Source: BRHc4a sp049323915
GTDB taxonomy: Bacteria > Bacillota > Desulfotomaculia > Desulfotomaculales > Desulfocucumaceae
Direction: 5' to 3'
Length of the DNA: 64,000 bases
Assembly: GCA_049323915.1 (NCBI GenBank)
Contig: JBMOPC010000069.1
Span: 1 to 64,000, forward strand
The notes under the pieces: model-generated
The model's database searches: none
Seen by the model: only the letters and a program-made list of their open reading frames with translations
What the model was told of the DNA's origin: nothing
Shown here: positions 33,106 to 43,093 of the stretch, piece after piece
How positions within the stretch are numbered: the stretch's first letter is position 1
How the letters are laid out: the number at the start of each line of letters is the position of its first letter
Made by a program: the position numbers and the translations under genes

Positions 33106-34557
33106 TTAGGGATAGGCATAAGCTCCCTTTAGCTCGATGCCGTGGAACTTCGCCAGCATTTCCTTGTGGATGGCCTCCGGGTCAATGTCCGGGAAGAGTT
33201 CCGGGTAGAGCCATTTGGCGAAGTAGGCAATGCCCACAATCATCCGCGGGCCGGTGTAGATTTCGCTGGAGAGGAGGTAGAGCCTTTCCTCCTGGACGGC
33301 TGTCATCTTTTGCCAGCCGGGGCGGCTTTTTATTTCGGCGCGTTTTTTGGCCATGGCCTCCGGCCCTTCGTCGTAACCGGAGGGGATCGAGCTGGCACAG
33401 GCCTTGATAATCACCTGCGGTTTCTGGGCCACCACCCACTCCGGGCTCACTTTCGGGTAAGGCGCCCGCAGCGCGGTGCAGATATTTCTTGCGCCCAGAA
33501 TATCCAGCATTCCGGCGCCGCCGGAGCCGGGCCCCGTGCCGGAATAGTCCGTATACCCTTCCAGGTAAACCCGGGGCCGCTTGTTCAAGGGGATTTTTTC
33601 CGCCTGCTCCTTGAATAAATTCTGGTAGTGATCGAAGCAGGCAATGTACTCCGCCGCCTCTTTCTGGCGGTTGAGAATCGTCCCCAGGGTCCGGATGTCC
33701 TGGGCCATGGTGGGAAGCTTGTAGCAGTCCAAAAACACCACCGGGATGCCCGAGCGCTCCAGCTGGGCCACTATTTCCGGCTTTAGAAAACTGCCGTAGC
33801 CAAAGACCACATCCGGTTTCAGGGCCAGGATCATTTCCACGCTGGGGGTGAAAGCCCCGCCCACCTTCGCCTTATCCTTTACCGGGGGGGGGAAATCAGC
33901 GGTGTCCGTAACCCCGACAATTCTTTTCTCCTCCCCGAAGGCGTAGATAAGCTCGGTGACGTCGGAGTTTAACGAAACGATCCGCTGGGGCGGATTGGGG
34001 ACGCGGACGGTGCGGCCGTGGGAATCTTTGATGCTGATCCGCTTCGCCGGCTCGGCGGCGCTGACCCCGCCGGCGGCTATAAGCACCTCCCGGTTAGCTT
34101 CGTCCCAGTCCACCCTGGCCCCCAGCGCTTCGCTCACAAAGCGCAGGGGCACCAGGGTGCGGCCGTTAAAGATCTTAGCGGGAACATCAAGATTTGCTTT
34201 CTCGTCATTTTTTAGGGCGGTGGTGCTGTCGATAACGAGCTTGATGATGGTGCCATCCTTGACCGCCGTTACCGTCCCGGTCGTGCCCTCCCAGTCCACT
34301 TTGGCGCCCAGGGCTTCGAAGATCGCCCGCAGGGGCACCAGGGTACGGCCGTTTTCGATCACCGGCTTTACATCCATAGGGATCTCTTTTCCGTTCAGCA
34401 GCACTTTAACTTCGGCAGCCTGGGCCGGGTCGGCCATTTGATTCAGCAGCACTTGCATTTCGGAAGCCCGGGCCGGGCTGACCGGGCTAAAGGCAAAAAG
34501 CAAGCCGGTCAACAAAAACAACGTGAACAGCCCAAACACTAATCTCCTTCTGAACAT
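33106..34557 (-). CDS. Stalk-domain plus BtuF-type binding protein (second copy)
   Basis: The 483-residue protein has a signal peptide (to ARA near residue 31), two stalk units (VKPVIENGRTLVPLRAIFEALGA and a second with KIFNGRTLVPLRFV) over residues 45-165, and a PF01497 periplasmic binding domain that begins VRVPNPPQRIVSLNSDVTELIYAFG. This class binds cobalamin, haem or ferric siderophores for FecCD transporters. The stalk part is nearly identical in DNA to that of the gene at 35780, while the binding domains differ, so two ligands or two affinities are likely. Follows btuC by 128 bases. Confidence 0.88.
   Translation of the reverse strand: MFRRRLVFGLFTLFLLTGLLFAFSPVSPARASEMQVLLNQMADPAQAAEVKVLLNGKEIPMDVKPVIENGRTLVPLRAIFEALGAKVDWEGTTGTVTAVKDGTIIKLVIDSTTALKNDEKANLDVPAKIFNGRTLVPLRFVSEALGARVDWDEANREVLIAAGGVSAAEPAKRISIKDSHGRTVRVPNPPQRIVSLNSDVTELIYAFGEEKRIVGVTDTADFPPPVKDKAKVGGAFTPSVEMILALKPDVVFGYGSFLKPEIVAQLERSGIPVVFLDCYKLPTMAQDIRTLGTILNRQKEAAEYIACFDHYQNLFKEQAEKIPLNKRPRVYLEGYTDYSGTGPGSGGAGMLDILGARNICTALRAPYPKVSPEWVVAQKPQVIIKACASSIPSGYDEGPEAMAKKRAEIKSRPGWQKMTAVQEERLYLLSSEIYTGPRMIVGIAYFAKWLYPELFPDIDPEAIHKEMLAKFHGIELKGAYAYP
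34051..34557. repeat. Duplicated stalk-coding DNA, copy 2
   Basis: The region coding for signal peptide and stalk domain repeats the DNA at 36801-37306. Over 34051-34164 against 36801-36913 only about two or three differences are visible by eye; outside the stalk the two genes differ strongly. Confidence 0.8.
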
Positions 34558-34685
34558 GCTATTTTCCTCCCACAGTTCTTCTTTGTGTCAACTTTCTCGC
34601 ATACATAAGGTTTTTAACCGTATCACCCCCCGGCGCCCAAGGCCAGTTTTGGGAAAACCGGTTTTTCCAGCCCCTGCCTGTTTCT

Positions 34686-35804
34686 TTATCCCCACCATTT
34701 CCGCTTTTTCTTGATGAGCAGGTAAATGAAGAAGGGGGAGCCCATCAGAGCGGTGATGATCCCCACCGGTATCTCCGTGGGGGCAATGATGGTCCGGGCC
34801 AAAGTGTCCGCAAACAGAAGCAGCACCGCCCCCATCAGGCAGGAACAGGGGATTAAGAACCGGTTATCATTACCCACCAACATCCGGCAGATGTGCGGCC
34901 CCACCAAACAAACAAAGCCGATGATACCGGTAAAAGCCACCGTTGCCGCAGCAGCCAGGGTTGCCAACGTCAGAGTGTAGATCCGCAGCCTGCCCACATT
35001 TATCCCCTGGCTGGTGGCCACCTCTTCGCCAGACGCCAGCACATTGAGGTCCCAGGCAAAGATGATCAGAACGGCCATACAGAGCAAGACCACCGGGGCA
35101 AGCAGTCCAACGGTCTGCCAACTTGCTCCCCAAAAGCCGCCCATCAGCCAGACAACCAATTCTTTAAGCGCTTCATTATTAGAAATGTATTTTAATAAGG
35201 AAACCCCGGCTTGAAACAGGTAACCTATGGCCACCCCGCCCAAAACCAGCGTTTCCGGCGCCATCCCTTTGAACCGGGCCAGGGAAAAGGCCAATAAAGT
35301 GGTTAACCCGCCAAATATAAAGGCGTTGGTAACAATAAGCCAGCGGGAAACATCCAGGTAGCTGCCTCCAATCAGGCCGGTGCCCAGCACGATGGCCAGA
35401 GCCGCCCCGAAAGCCGCGCCGCTGGAGAGCCCCATGGTGTAGGGGGAAACCAGCGGGTTGCGCAGCACCCCCTGCATCACCGCCCCGGCCCCCCCCAGGC
35501 TAATTCCGGTGATGGCGGCCAGGAGGATGCGGGGCAGGCGGATCTCCCAGACCACCGTGTCCGCCAGATCGTTTACCAGGACAACGGGAAAGCCCAGGCG
35601 GGAAACCACCACCAGCCAGACGTCCGTTACACTTAAGCCGGCCGCCCCCACCGAGGTGGACACCAGGATGAAGCCGCCGGTTAAAACAAGCAAAATCAAG
35701 ACCAAAAAACTTTTCCGCCCTGTGTGCCGGGAGTAAGCCGACTTCAGACTGCTAAAATCGAGATCATGTGCGGCAGACTTTAGTTTACTGGCGGGTACAC
35801 CCAT
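34686..35804 (-). CDS. btuC: FecCD/BtuC-family ABC transporter permease
   Basis: A 372-residue permease with about ten membrane helices and family motifs LPRILLAAITGISLGGAGAVMQG (read in parts), NPLVSPYTMGLSSGAAFGAAL and FVCLVGPHICRMLVGNDNRFLIP. The N terminus is extended by about 30 polar residues. It imports a corrinoid, haem or metal chelate with the ATPase at 29748 and either stalk-BtuF protein. The ATG overlaps the upstream gene by 25 bases. Confidence 0.88.
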   Translation of the reverse strand: MGVPASKLKSAAHDLDFSSLKSAYSRHTGRKSFLVLILLVLTGGFILVSTSVGAAGLSVTDVWLVVVSRLGFPVVLVNDLADTVVWEIRLPRILLAAITGISLGGAGAVMQGVLRNPLVSPYTMGLSSGAAFGAALAIVLGTGLIGGSYLDVSRWLIVTNAFIFGGLTTLLAFSLARFKGMAPETLVLGGVAIGYLFQAGVSLLKYISNNEALKELVVWLMGGFWGASWQTVGLLAPVVLLCMAVLIIFAWDLNVLASGEEVATSQGINVGRLRIYTLTLATLAAAATVAFTGIIGFVCLVGPHICRMLVGNDNRFLIPCSCLMGAVLLLFADTLARTIIAPTEIPVGIITALMGSPFFIYLLIKKKRKWWG

Positions 35805-37306
35805 ATCCCTCGAAGCTCCTCTCCATAAAACTTGGCCAGCATTTCCTGGTGCACCAGTGCCGGGTTAATGTCCTTAAACAGCTCCGGCTGCAGCCACTTG
35901 GCAATGTAGTAAGCCCCCGCTGCACTCCCCGGCCCGTTGCTTAATTCAGCGGAAATCAAAAACACCTTATTTTGCTTAACCGCTCTGGTGCCCCTCAAAG
36001 CCGGGCGGGACATCACACTCTGTTGAAGGGCCTTCAGTTCATCCGTGGATACCCCGTCAAAGCCGATACCCTTTGCACTTACGCCGCCATAACCGATGCT
36101 GACGGTTTTTATGATCACCGTCGGGTTTTTGGCCGTCACATATTCCGGCGACAACCTGGGATTAGCCAGGCCCAGGCCGGCGGCAATACTTTCTCCCTTT
36201 GCCCAATTGAGCAAAGGCATCGCCCCGTGGCCGGGTCCGGCGCTGGACCAATCAGTAGTTGAGCTTTCCCAGTAAACCTCGATTTTTTTATTCGGCGCTT
36301 TTTTCGTGATGTCCTGAATCGCTTTCCAGTGTCCCTCAATAAAATTGGCATAGCTATCGGCGCGCTGCTGGCAGTCAAACATGCGCCCGAGGATCCTGAT
36401 CTCATCAAGGAGAAAATCTGCCTTGTAGCCGTAAACCCTCATCACCGGGATGCCCGCCCTGTTTAATTGACTGGCCAGCTCGGGTTTTAACGTCCAATCC
36501 AGTACCAGGTCGGGCCTTAAACTAATGATTTTTTCAATGTCCGGCGTAACCGCGCTGCCCACAGAAGGCAGGTCTGATACATACTTCAACCAGCCCCGGG
36601 AATTTTTAATGGAGTCGGTAACCGCCACCACTCTGCCCTCCTGGCCCAGGGCCTTTAGCATCTCCGCCTGGTAGGCTCCTAAAACCACCACCCGCCGGGG
36701 CGGGGAGGGTACCCGCACTGAACGCTTTTCAATTGCCCCCTGGGGGGTTACGATGTGTTCCGTGACCAGTATGCTTTTTTGGCGGCCTGCTTTCGCCGGT
36801 TCGGCGGCGCTGACCCCGCCGGCGGCTATAAGCACTTCCCGGTTTGCTTCGTCCCAGTCCACCCTGGCCCCCAGCGCTTCGCTCACAAAGCGCAGGGGCA
36901 CCAGGGTGCGGCCATTATATATCTTAGCGGGAACATCAAGCTTTACTTCTTCGTCATTCTTCAGGGCGGTGGCGCTGTCTATGACGAGCTTGATGCTGGT
37001 GCTGTCCCTAACCGCCGTTACCGTCCCGGTCTTGTCATCCCAGTCCACTTTGGCGCCCAAGGCTTCAAAGATCGCCCGCAGGGGCGCCAGTGTACGGCCG
37101 TTTTCGATCACCGGCTTTACATCCATTGAGAGTTCTTGTCCGTTCAGCAGCACTTTGACTTCGGCAGCCTGGGCCGGGTCGGCCATTTGATGCAGCAGCA
37201 CTTTCATTTCGGATGCCTGGGCCTGGTTGGCCATACTAAAGGTAAAAAGCAAACCGGTTAACAAAAACAGCGCGTATAGCCCAAACACTAATCTCCTCTT
37301 TAACAT
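35780..37306 (-). CDS. Stalk-domain plus BtuF-type binding protein (first copy)
   Basis: A 508-residue exported protein of the same build as that at 33106: signal peptide, two stalk units to about residue 165, then a PF01497 binding domain (VRVPSPPRRVVVLGAYQAEMLKALGQE). The binding domain is only distantly like that of the other copy. It is followed at once by btuC, with overlapping stop and start, so it is the more likely main partner of the permease. The 113 bases upstream separate it from the CobN gene, which ends in the same direction. Confidence 0.88.
   Translation of the reverse strand: MLKRRLVFGLYALFLLTGLLFTFSMANQAQASEMKVLLHQMADPAQAAEVKVLLNGQELSMDVKPVIENGRTLAPLRAIFEALGAKVDWDDKTGTVTAVRDSTSIKLVIDSATALKNDEEVKLDVPAKIYNGRTLVPLRFVSEALGARVDWDEANREVLIAAGGVSAAEPAKAGRQKSILVTEHIVTPQGAIEKRSVRVPSPPRRVVVLGAYQAEMLKALGQEGRVVAVTDSIKNSRGWLKYVSDLPSVGSAVTPDIEKIISLRPDLVLDWTLKPELASQLNRAGIPVMRVYGYKADFLLDEIRILGRMFDCQQRADSYANFIEGHWKAIQDITKKAPNKKIEVYWESSTTDWSSAGPGHGAMPLLNWAKGESIAAGLGLANPRLSPEYVTAKNPTVIIKTVSIGYGGVSAKGIGFDGVSTDELKALQQSVMSRPALRGTRAVKQNKVFLISAELSNGPGSAAGAYYIAKWLQPELFKDINPALVHQEMLAKFYGEELRGIWVYPPVN
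36801..37306. repeat. Duplicated stalk-coding DNA, copy 1
   Basis: Counterpart of 34051-34557. The protein part DVPAKIYNGRTLVPLRFVSE and the following stretch to SAAEPAK is nearly the same in both genes. Confidence 0.8.
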
Positions 37307-37419
37307 GATATCTTCCTTCCCAACTTCTTCTTAGTTTGAACGGTTAAAGTCAAAGGCTATTTTCCCGTGTCAATCACCTTCCCGCGTTGGAAAAAGTTTT
37401 TATTAGAGGAGCTTTAAGT

Positions 37420-40400
37420 TTACCGCTCCAGCTTGGCCTTGATCTCCCGCATCCTGGCGCCCCAGTCGGCCACCTCCCCGGCGGTGAGGATGTCAATGGC
37501 GCCTCCCTGGAACTCGCCCTTCACTTCGCCCATCTTTTCTTCCAGCCAGCCTTCGATCTCCAGATAGTGTTCCTTCAGGCCTTCCAGCACTTCAGGGTCG
37601 GCGTTCCAGAGGCCGCGGCTTTCGGCCTCCAAAAGCCGGCGGGCGATTTCCTCCAGCGCCCAGGGGTTGTGCTCTTCAAAAAACCGGCGGTTTTCTTCAT
37701 CCATGATAAAGGTCCTGGCGATGTCGTCGAAAATCCAGTCGTCCACTTCCTGAGTGGTGGCCTCCCAGCCGTAGACCCGGCCGACGCGCTTGGAAATGTC
37801 CCCGGCGCCCTTGTAGCCGTGCCTTTTCTGCCCTTCGATCCACTTGGGGTTCAAGAGCTTCGTCCGCACCACGCGGCGCACTTCGTCGGCCAGGGTGCGC
37901 ACTTCCACGTGTTCCGGCTCCCTGGTGTCGCCGTAGTAGGTCTTCACTTCCTTGCCGGAAGCCGCCCGGGCGGCGGCGGTCATGCCGCCGTGGGTGCCGA
38001 AGTAACAGCAGCAGCCGAAAAGGTCGTGCTCGTCGGACACTACCTTGTTGTAGGTGACGTCCACAGTCTTCAGTCCGGCCTGGAGCTGGCGGAAGGCTTC
38101 CTTTCCGAAGACATCCTTGCCGTAGGCGTAGCCGTTCCAGTAGACGAATATATCGGCGAGATCAGCTTCTTCCTTCCAGGCCGAGGCGTATACGGCCAGG
38201 TTCACCCCTGCCTGGTAAGTGCCCGGCCTGGAGGCAAATATGCGCAGGGTGGCGTCCCGCCAGGCTTGCGCGTCGCTCTGCCCGTCCAGCTGGGCCAGGG
38301 TGTGCTTGCGGACATAGTTTTGTTCGGGTGATTCTTCCAGGGCGGCCACGGTCTGAATTGCCTCGTCCAGGAGCTCCACGCAGTTGGGGAAGTTGTCCCG
38401 GGTGATGCCCGAAACCCGCACGGTGAGATCGATGCGGGGCCGCCCCAGCTCTTCCGCAGGGATCACCTCGACGCCGGCCACCCTCCCATTGGGCAGCCAC
38501 TTCGGCTTTACTCCTAAGAGGTGGAACATCTGGCCCAATCCTTCTCCGTCCGCCCACATGATGTCGTTGCACATCCAGTACAGGGCCACGTTTTCCGGAT
38601 AGCGGCCCTCGTCGGCCAGGTGCTTGGCCAGGACCTTTTCCGCCAGGCGCCTGCCCACCTCCCAGGCCGCCCGGGTGGGCACCCGGTGGGGGTCCAGGGA
38701 GTAGAAGTTGCGGCCGGTGGGCAGGACGTCGTCCCGCCCGCGGTTGATCAGTCCGGAGGGCCCGGCAGGTATGTATCTGCCGTCAAAACCGGAAAGCAGC
38801 GACTCAATTTCCCGGGAAGCGTCGATGCGGGCATCCAGGTCCAGCACCCGGGGCAAGACGGCATTCAGCGCCGGTATAGCTTCAACGCAAAGAAACTTGT
38901 CTCCCAAAACTTCCCGGGCAAAGGCGGCATCTGCTTCCAGTCCTTTTAAAAACAGGGCGATAAAGGCTTTGGCCGCCGCATTGATATCCTCTATAAGCGT
39001 GCCGAAAGACTTGCCGTGACGCATGGAAACCCGCCCATGGTCGGCCAGGAGTTCGGCCAGATCCAGGTCCATCATTTGGGCCACGGCGCGGCGCAGGGAA
39101 ACCTCCCGCCCGGCGTCAAAGCGCAAAATGGAGTTGATGAATTCCACCCGGCGTTCGCCCTCCGGCAATTCCCCGAAGATGTGCTGTCCGTCCTGGATCC
39201 GTGTATTGCGGATGACGGAAAGCACGGCGTGGGCTTTTTCGGCTATGGCGGCAAAGGAGTCGTGGCCGTCTTCCACCGGAATCTGTTTGTCCAGGTTGGT
39301 CTTTTGGATTTCCTCGATGATCAGGTGCTCCAGCATATGCGCCCGGCCCGGGTCGGCCACTTTGGCCTTTTCGTATTCCTCCAGGCAGCGGTCCAGTTCG
39401 GCCAGATCGTCATAGAGCCCGCCCCCGGTCATCACCGTCTGCATGTGGTCCACCAGGGTGGCGTAGCTTCTTCTCTTGGCAATGGTCCCCTCCGGCGGGT
39501 TGTCTGCGTTGTAGATATAAAGGTGCGGCAGTTTGCCGATGGCCAGGTCCGGGCAGCAGTCGCCCGAGAGGCCCACGCCCTTGCCGGGCAGGAATTCCAG
39601 GTTGCCGTGGGTGCCCACGTGCACCACGGCGTCCACCCCGAAGTCCCGCTCCAGGTAGCGGTAAGTGGCCATGTACTGGTGGGGCGGCGGGATGTCCGGG
39701 TCGTGCAGTATTTTGCAGACCTGCCCGTCGCACCTCGCCCCGGCGCAGCCCCTTTTCGGCTGCACGCAGACCACTGCGTTCCCGTACTGTACCCCGGTGA
39801 TAATGATCTTGCCGTCGTGGACCATGGCGGCAGGCACACCGTTTTTGGCCTCTCCGGGCGGGGCGCCCCAGGCGTCAATGATGCGTTCTTTTACCTGTGA
39901 AGACAAGGTGTCAAACCATAATCGGTACTCCTCCACCGGCATGAGTTTTAAAGCCCCGCCCTTATTGACAATTTCATCCGTCGTGGTCCATCGAAACTCG
40001 GAGATGGCTTTTCTTTCCATAATGGTGTCGATTAATTCTTTGCCGCCGGCCGGCGGGTCTACCCGGTACCCGGAGGCTTTCATGCTCTGCAGGACCCTGG
40101 CCACGCTTTCCAGGGTGTCCAGGTTGGCCCCGCCGCCCACGGTGGCCTCCACCGAGGCGCAGGGGTTGTTGTTCAGAATAAAGGCTACTTTTCGTTCGTA
40201 CGCAGGCTTTTGGGCCAGCCTGATCCAGTTTGCCACCCGGTCCGCCAGGCGCCGGCAGCGATCTTCCACCGGCACGCGGATTTCCAGGTCCCCTTCCCTC
40301 CTGGCTCCGGCAATGAAGATGGGCTCGATAACCCCTTCAAATTCGGGCAAAGACACGCACCAGGCAATGTCTTTGTTCAGGCCCTGGGGATCTTCGGCCC

Positions 40401-41277
40401 ATTCCTCCACCGTGCGGTAAAAAGAGGTTACCGGCTGGAAGACGGGGACGTTAAGCTTTTGTAAAAGGGTTACGCCGGAAGAGGCCACATTCTCTTTTAA
40501 AAAGTCGTCGGTCCTGGTCCGGGCTTCGAGGAAGAAGGAGAGCAGCTTGACCAGGGCGTTGATGCGCGGCCGGCCGTCCCGGTCGAAGAAAAACTGCCGC
40601 ACCACTTCTCCGGAACCCTTGGTGCCCAGTTCTGCGTCTTTTAACGAGTAGCAGAAGGCGGGAATGATGTTATATCCCTTCTCTTCCAGCAGGCGGATCA
40701 AGAGGTCTTCCACCGCCAGGCTGCCGTTAACCCAGTTGTTGCGGGCAAAGAGCAGGCCCACGGTGGGCGCCTCTTTTGGCCGGTACCAGGCCAGGTATTC
40801 CTCCACCGTATTGAAGCACTCCGGGTAGTCCGGGTGGTAAATCCCCTCCCAGGGTAATATTACCGGTTCTGCGTACTCCAGTTTCTCACCCAGCAACTCC
40901 GCGGCCAGGTAGCGAAGCATCCGGGCAAAGTTTTCCTCGCCGCCCTGCACGACATAGCTTTGGCAGCGGAAGATCATTTCCGGGCCGACGGTTGATAACG
41001 CCCACAGGGCCGGGTCGTGGGCCACGCAGACCACAGGCTTGCTTAAGTTTCTGACCGCATCTTCCAGTTCATCCCAGATGGTCTCGGCGGCGGACCGGTA
41101 GAGGAAAATCAAGTCGGCCTGCTCCATATCGGCCAGCGCCGATGTCAGGTCCTCCTTCCCTTCATCCAGGAAGCGGGCCGAGTAAACCTTTACCTCAAGG
41201 ACATCTTTGACAAGTCCCTTTGCCCGCCGCATGGTGGTGGTGTGGCTGTGCCACAGTATGGCTGTTATCTTTTTCAT
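37420..41277 (-). CDS. cobN: CobN/BchH-type chelatase large subunit (second copy, 1285 aa)
   Basis: CobN-like large subunits bind the tetrapyrrole and insert a metal with help from ATP-driven ChlI/ChlD-type subunits. The full-length protein shows the family pattern throughout: LPWEGIYHPDYPECFNTVEEYL, AVVHVGTHGNLEFLPGKGVGLSG (read in parts), ADNPPEGTIAKRRSYATLVDH, LPTGRNFYSLDPHRVPT and LNPKWIEGQKRHGYKGAGDI. It shares all these with the copy at 46638 but is clearly diverged. Co, Mg or Ni could be the metal. GGGGGGAG precedes the ATG. Next gene is the stalk-BtuF, 113 bases downstream. Confidence 0.9.
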   Translation of the reverse strand: MKKITAILWHSHTTTMRRAKGLVKDVLEVKVYSARFLDEGKEDLTSALADMEQADLIFLYRSAAETIWDELEDAVRNLSKPVVCVAHDPALWALSTVGPEMIFRCQSYVVQGGEENFARMLRYLAAELLGEKLEYAEPVILPWEGIYHPDYPECFNTVEEYLAWYRPKEAPTVGLLFARNNWVNGSLAVEDLLIRLLEEKGYNIIPAFCYSLKDAELGTKGSGEVVRQFFFDRDGRPRINALVKLLSFFLEARTRTDDFLKENVASSGVTLLQKLNVPVFQPVTSFYRTVEEWAEDPQGLNKDIAWCVSLPEFEGVIEPIFIAGARREGDLEIRVPVEDRCRRLADRVANWIRLAQKPAYERKVAFILNNNPCASVEATVGGGANLDTLESVARVLQSMKASGYRVDPPAGGKELIDTIMERKAISEFRWTTTDEIVNKGGALKLMPVEEYRLWFDTLSSQVKERIIDAWGAPPGEAKNGVPAAMVHDGKIIITGVQYGNAVVCVQPKRGCAGARCDGQVCKILHDPDIPPPHQYMATYRYLERDFGVDAVVHVGTHGNLEFLPGKGVGLSGDCCPDLAIGKLPHLYIYNADNPPEGTIAKRRSYATLVDHMQTVMTGGGLYDDLAELDRCLEEYEKAKVADPGRAHMLEHLIIEEIQKTNLDKQIPVEDGHDSFAAIAEKAHAVLSVIRNTRIQDGQHIFGELPEGERRVEFINSILRFDAGREVSLRRAVAQMMDLDLAELLADHGRVSMRHGKSFGTLIEDINAAAKAFIALFLKGLEADAAFAREVLGDKFLCVEAIPALNAVLPRVLDLDARIDASREIESLLSGFDGRYIPAGPSGLINRGRDDVLPTGRNFYSLDPHRVPTRAAWEVGRRLAEKVLAKHLADEGRYPENVALYWMCNDIMWADGEGLGQMFHLLGVKPKWLPNGRVAGVEVIPAEELGRPRIDLTVRVSGITRDNFPNCVELLDEAIQTVAALEESPEQNYVRKHTLAQLDGQSDAQAWRDATLRIFASRPGTYQAGVNLAVYASAWKEEADLADIFVYWNGYAYGKDVFGKEAFRQLQAGLKTVDVTYNKVVSDEHDLFGCCCYFGTHGGMTAAARAASGKEVKTYYGDTREPEHVEVRTLADEVRRVVRTKLLNPKWIEGQKRHGYKGAGDISKRVGRVYGWEATTQEVDDWIFDDIARTFIMDEENRRFFEEHNPWALEEIARRLLEAESRGLWNADPEVLEGLKEHYLEIEGWLEEKMGEVKGEFQGGAIDILTAGEVADWGARMREIKAKLER

Positions 41278-41312
41278 GTTCTCCCCCCATAAAATTTTTT
41301 ACAGTGTATAAA

Positions 41313-41366
41313 TATAAAAAACCACTATTGCCTTGCATTTATCCAACACAAAACCTTCATGGTTTT
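41313..41366 (-). promoter_or_regulatory. Diverged CCATGAAGG-arm element upstream of cobN
   Basis: On the minus strand AAACCATGAAGG is followed 24 bases later by AGTGGTTTTTTATA. Only AAACCA/TGGTTT pairs well, yet GAAGG is kept. It lies 40 bases before the cobN ATG and 100 bases after the permease stop. Confidence 0.45.
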
Positions 41367-41466
41367 AGAATAGTTCTTCTATTCTTTGTGTACGAATCGA
41401 AAACTCTGGATTCCGCTTTTCAGGTCTTCATGACCCTGGCTGTGATAGACACCTGGCCGGAACTTG

Positions 41467-42198
41467 TTACCGGAACTTTCGCACCACTATTACACCCGCC
41501 GCAAAGAAAACTATGGTATAACCAAACAGCACCGCCAGAGAAACCGGCAGGAAATCACCGCCTCCAGCAATGGCCCTCAGAATATGGCTGGTATGAGTTA
41601 ATGGCAGCAGTTCAATAATGCAGCCGATAACCTTCGGCAACCTGTCCGAAGAAAAGAAAGTACCGCACAAAAAAGACATTGGCAGTATTACAAAAGTGGA
41701 GAAATTGGCCATATCCTCGTGGGAATTGATGGTCATGGCAATCACCACGCCCATCGCTCCGAAGAGAAAACAGGTAAGCAAAATCACCAGGAAAAACCAG
41801 CCGTTGACCATGATGTGCGCCCCAAACAGGAAGGCCAGGCCCAGTATAATCAGGGAGGCGATTACCCCCCGCACGCAGCCGGCCAGCACCTTGCCGGTCA
41901 CAAAGGAACAGGCGCTGACGGGAGCTATTAAATACTCCTCCAGGGTTTTATGGTACAGCCTGCTCATGTTGAGGGCGCTTCCCACAGCGTTGAAGCTGGT
42001 GGTCATGGCGCTTAAAGCAATAATCCCGGGCACTACATATTCCAGGTAGCTGCCGCCGTTTACCTGAATACTCCGCCCCAACCCCCAGCCGAAAGCCACC
42101 AGGTACAGCAGAGGGCTGACCAGGCGTGTCGTAAAGAATTTAAAAAAAGTCCTTTTTAAAACCAGCATCTCCCGCCAGAATACCGTGTAAAAATCCAT
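41467..42198 (-). CDS. ABC-2 type exporter permease
   Basis: A membrane protein of about 243 residues with six hydrophobic segments of the DrrB/ABC-2 type (LVSPLLYLVAFGWGLGRSI, LPMSFLCGTFFSSDRLP, LLPLTHTSHILRAIAGG). It pairs with the ATPase just upstream. Such transporters export lipids, drugs or small hydrophobic molecules; the substrate here is unknown. The ATG at 42198 gives the start MDFYTVFW; a GTG three codons earlier is possible. Last gene of a unit that begins with chlD. Confidence 0.85.
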   Translation of the reverse strand: MDFYTVFWREMLVLKRTFFKFFTTRLVSPLLYLVAFGWGLGRSIQVNGGSYLEYVVPGIIALSAMTTSFNAVGSALNMSRLYHKTLEEYLIAPVSACSFVTGKVLAGCVRGVIASLIILGLAFLFGAHIMVNGWFFLVILLTCFLFGAMGVVIAMTINSHEDMANFSTFVILPMSFLCGTFFSSDRLPKVIGCIIELLPLTHTSHILRAIAGGGDFLPVSLAVLFGYTIVFFAAGVIVVRKFR

Positions 42199-42199
42199 T

Positions 42200-43039
42200 T
42201 CAACCACCCACCTTGCGCCCGGTCATTTCAACAAATACGTCTTCCAGGTTGGCTTCCCGGATGGCCACATTCTCGGCCAATACCCCGGCGTATTCCAAGG
42301 CCTGATCCCGGTCGGCAAAAAACCTGTATTCGGTGCCCCCGCGATTCAATGATTCAACAACCACTTCCCCTACCCTGCTCTTTAATTCCCCCGGCGTGCC
42401 CAGGGCAATCAACCGGCCGTGGTCCATAATACCCACCCTGTGGCAGAGCATCTCCGCCTCTTCAATGTAATGGGTGGTCAGCAGTACTGTCATGCCCCCG
42501 CTGTTCATTCTCCTGATCAAATCCCAGATCTTGCGCCGGGTTTGGGGATCAAGCCCCACCGTCGGCTCATCCAGGAATAATACGCCGGGATAGTGCATTA
42601 AAGCCCTGGCAATCATCAGCCGGCGCTTCATCCCCCCGGAAAATTTCCCCGCCAGATCGTTGGCCCGGCCGGCCAAGTCTACAAATTCGAGAAGATCTTG
42701 AATCCTTTTCCGCCGGTCCGGTCCGGGCATTTTATGCAAGCGGCCGTGGAGTTCGAGGTTTTCCCATGCCGTAAGCTCCAGGTCGAGGTTCATGTGCTGG
42801 GGAACAACGCCTATCTCCTTTTTAACCCTGCTTAAATCCCGGGTTACCTCGTACCCGTTGATTAAGGCTTTCCCGCCGGAAGGCCTGGTCAGCATGGTCA
42901 ACATTCTGATGGTGCTGGTTTTCCCGGCGCCGTTCGGCCCCAATAAGCCAAATATCTCCCCCTTGTTGATTATCAGATCCAGGCCGGCTACGGCATTAAT
43001 ATTACCGTATTGCTTGGCCAGTTGCTGAAGTTCGATCAT
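42200..43039 (-). CDS. ABC-2 exporter ATPase (DrrA/NodI-like)
   Basis: A 279-residue ATPase: Walker A GPNGAGKTS, Q-loop IGVVPQHMNLD, signature FSGGMKRRLMIARAL, Walker B VLFLDEPTVGLDPQ and the switch His in TTHYIEEAE, all of the DrrA type, with the C-terminal extension typical of exporters. It is paralogous to the ATPase at 54586. It follows chlI by 54 bases, in the same direction, so the exporter seems tied to the chelatase. Confidence 0.88.
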   Translation of the reverse strand: MIELQQLAKQYGNINAVAGLDLIINKGEIFGLLGPNGAGKTSTIRMLTMLTRPSGGKALINGYEVTRDLSRVKKEIGVVPQHMNLDLELTAWENLELHGRLHKMPGPDRRKRIQDLLEFVDLAGRANDLAGKFSGGMKRRLMIARALMHYPGVLFLDEPTVGLDPQTRRKIWDLIRRMNSGGMTVLLTTHYIEEAEMLCHRVGIMDHGRLIALGTPGELKSRVGEVVVESLNRGGTEYRFFADRDQALEYAGVLAENVAIREANLEDVFVEMTGRKVGG

Positions 43040-43093
43040 GTGTTCAACTCCTCTTACCCTGAAAAAGAATTTGGAATTCAGAATTCTGAATAA

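Noticed and set aside
37307..37419. Riboswitch in front of the btuF unit
   Set aside because: The 113-base gap is too short for a cobalamin aptamer and shows none of its conserved boxes.
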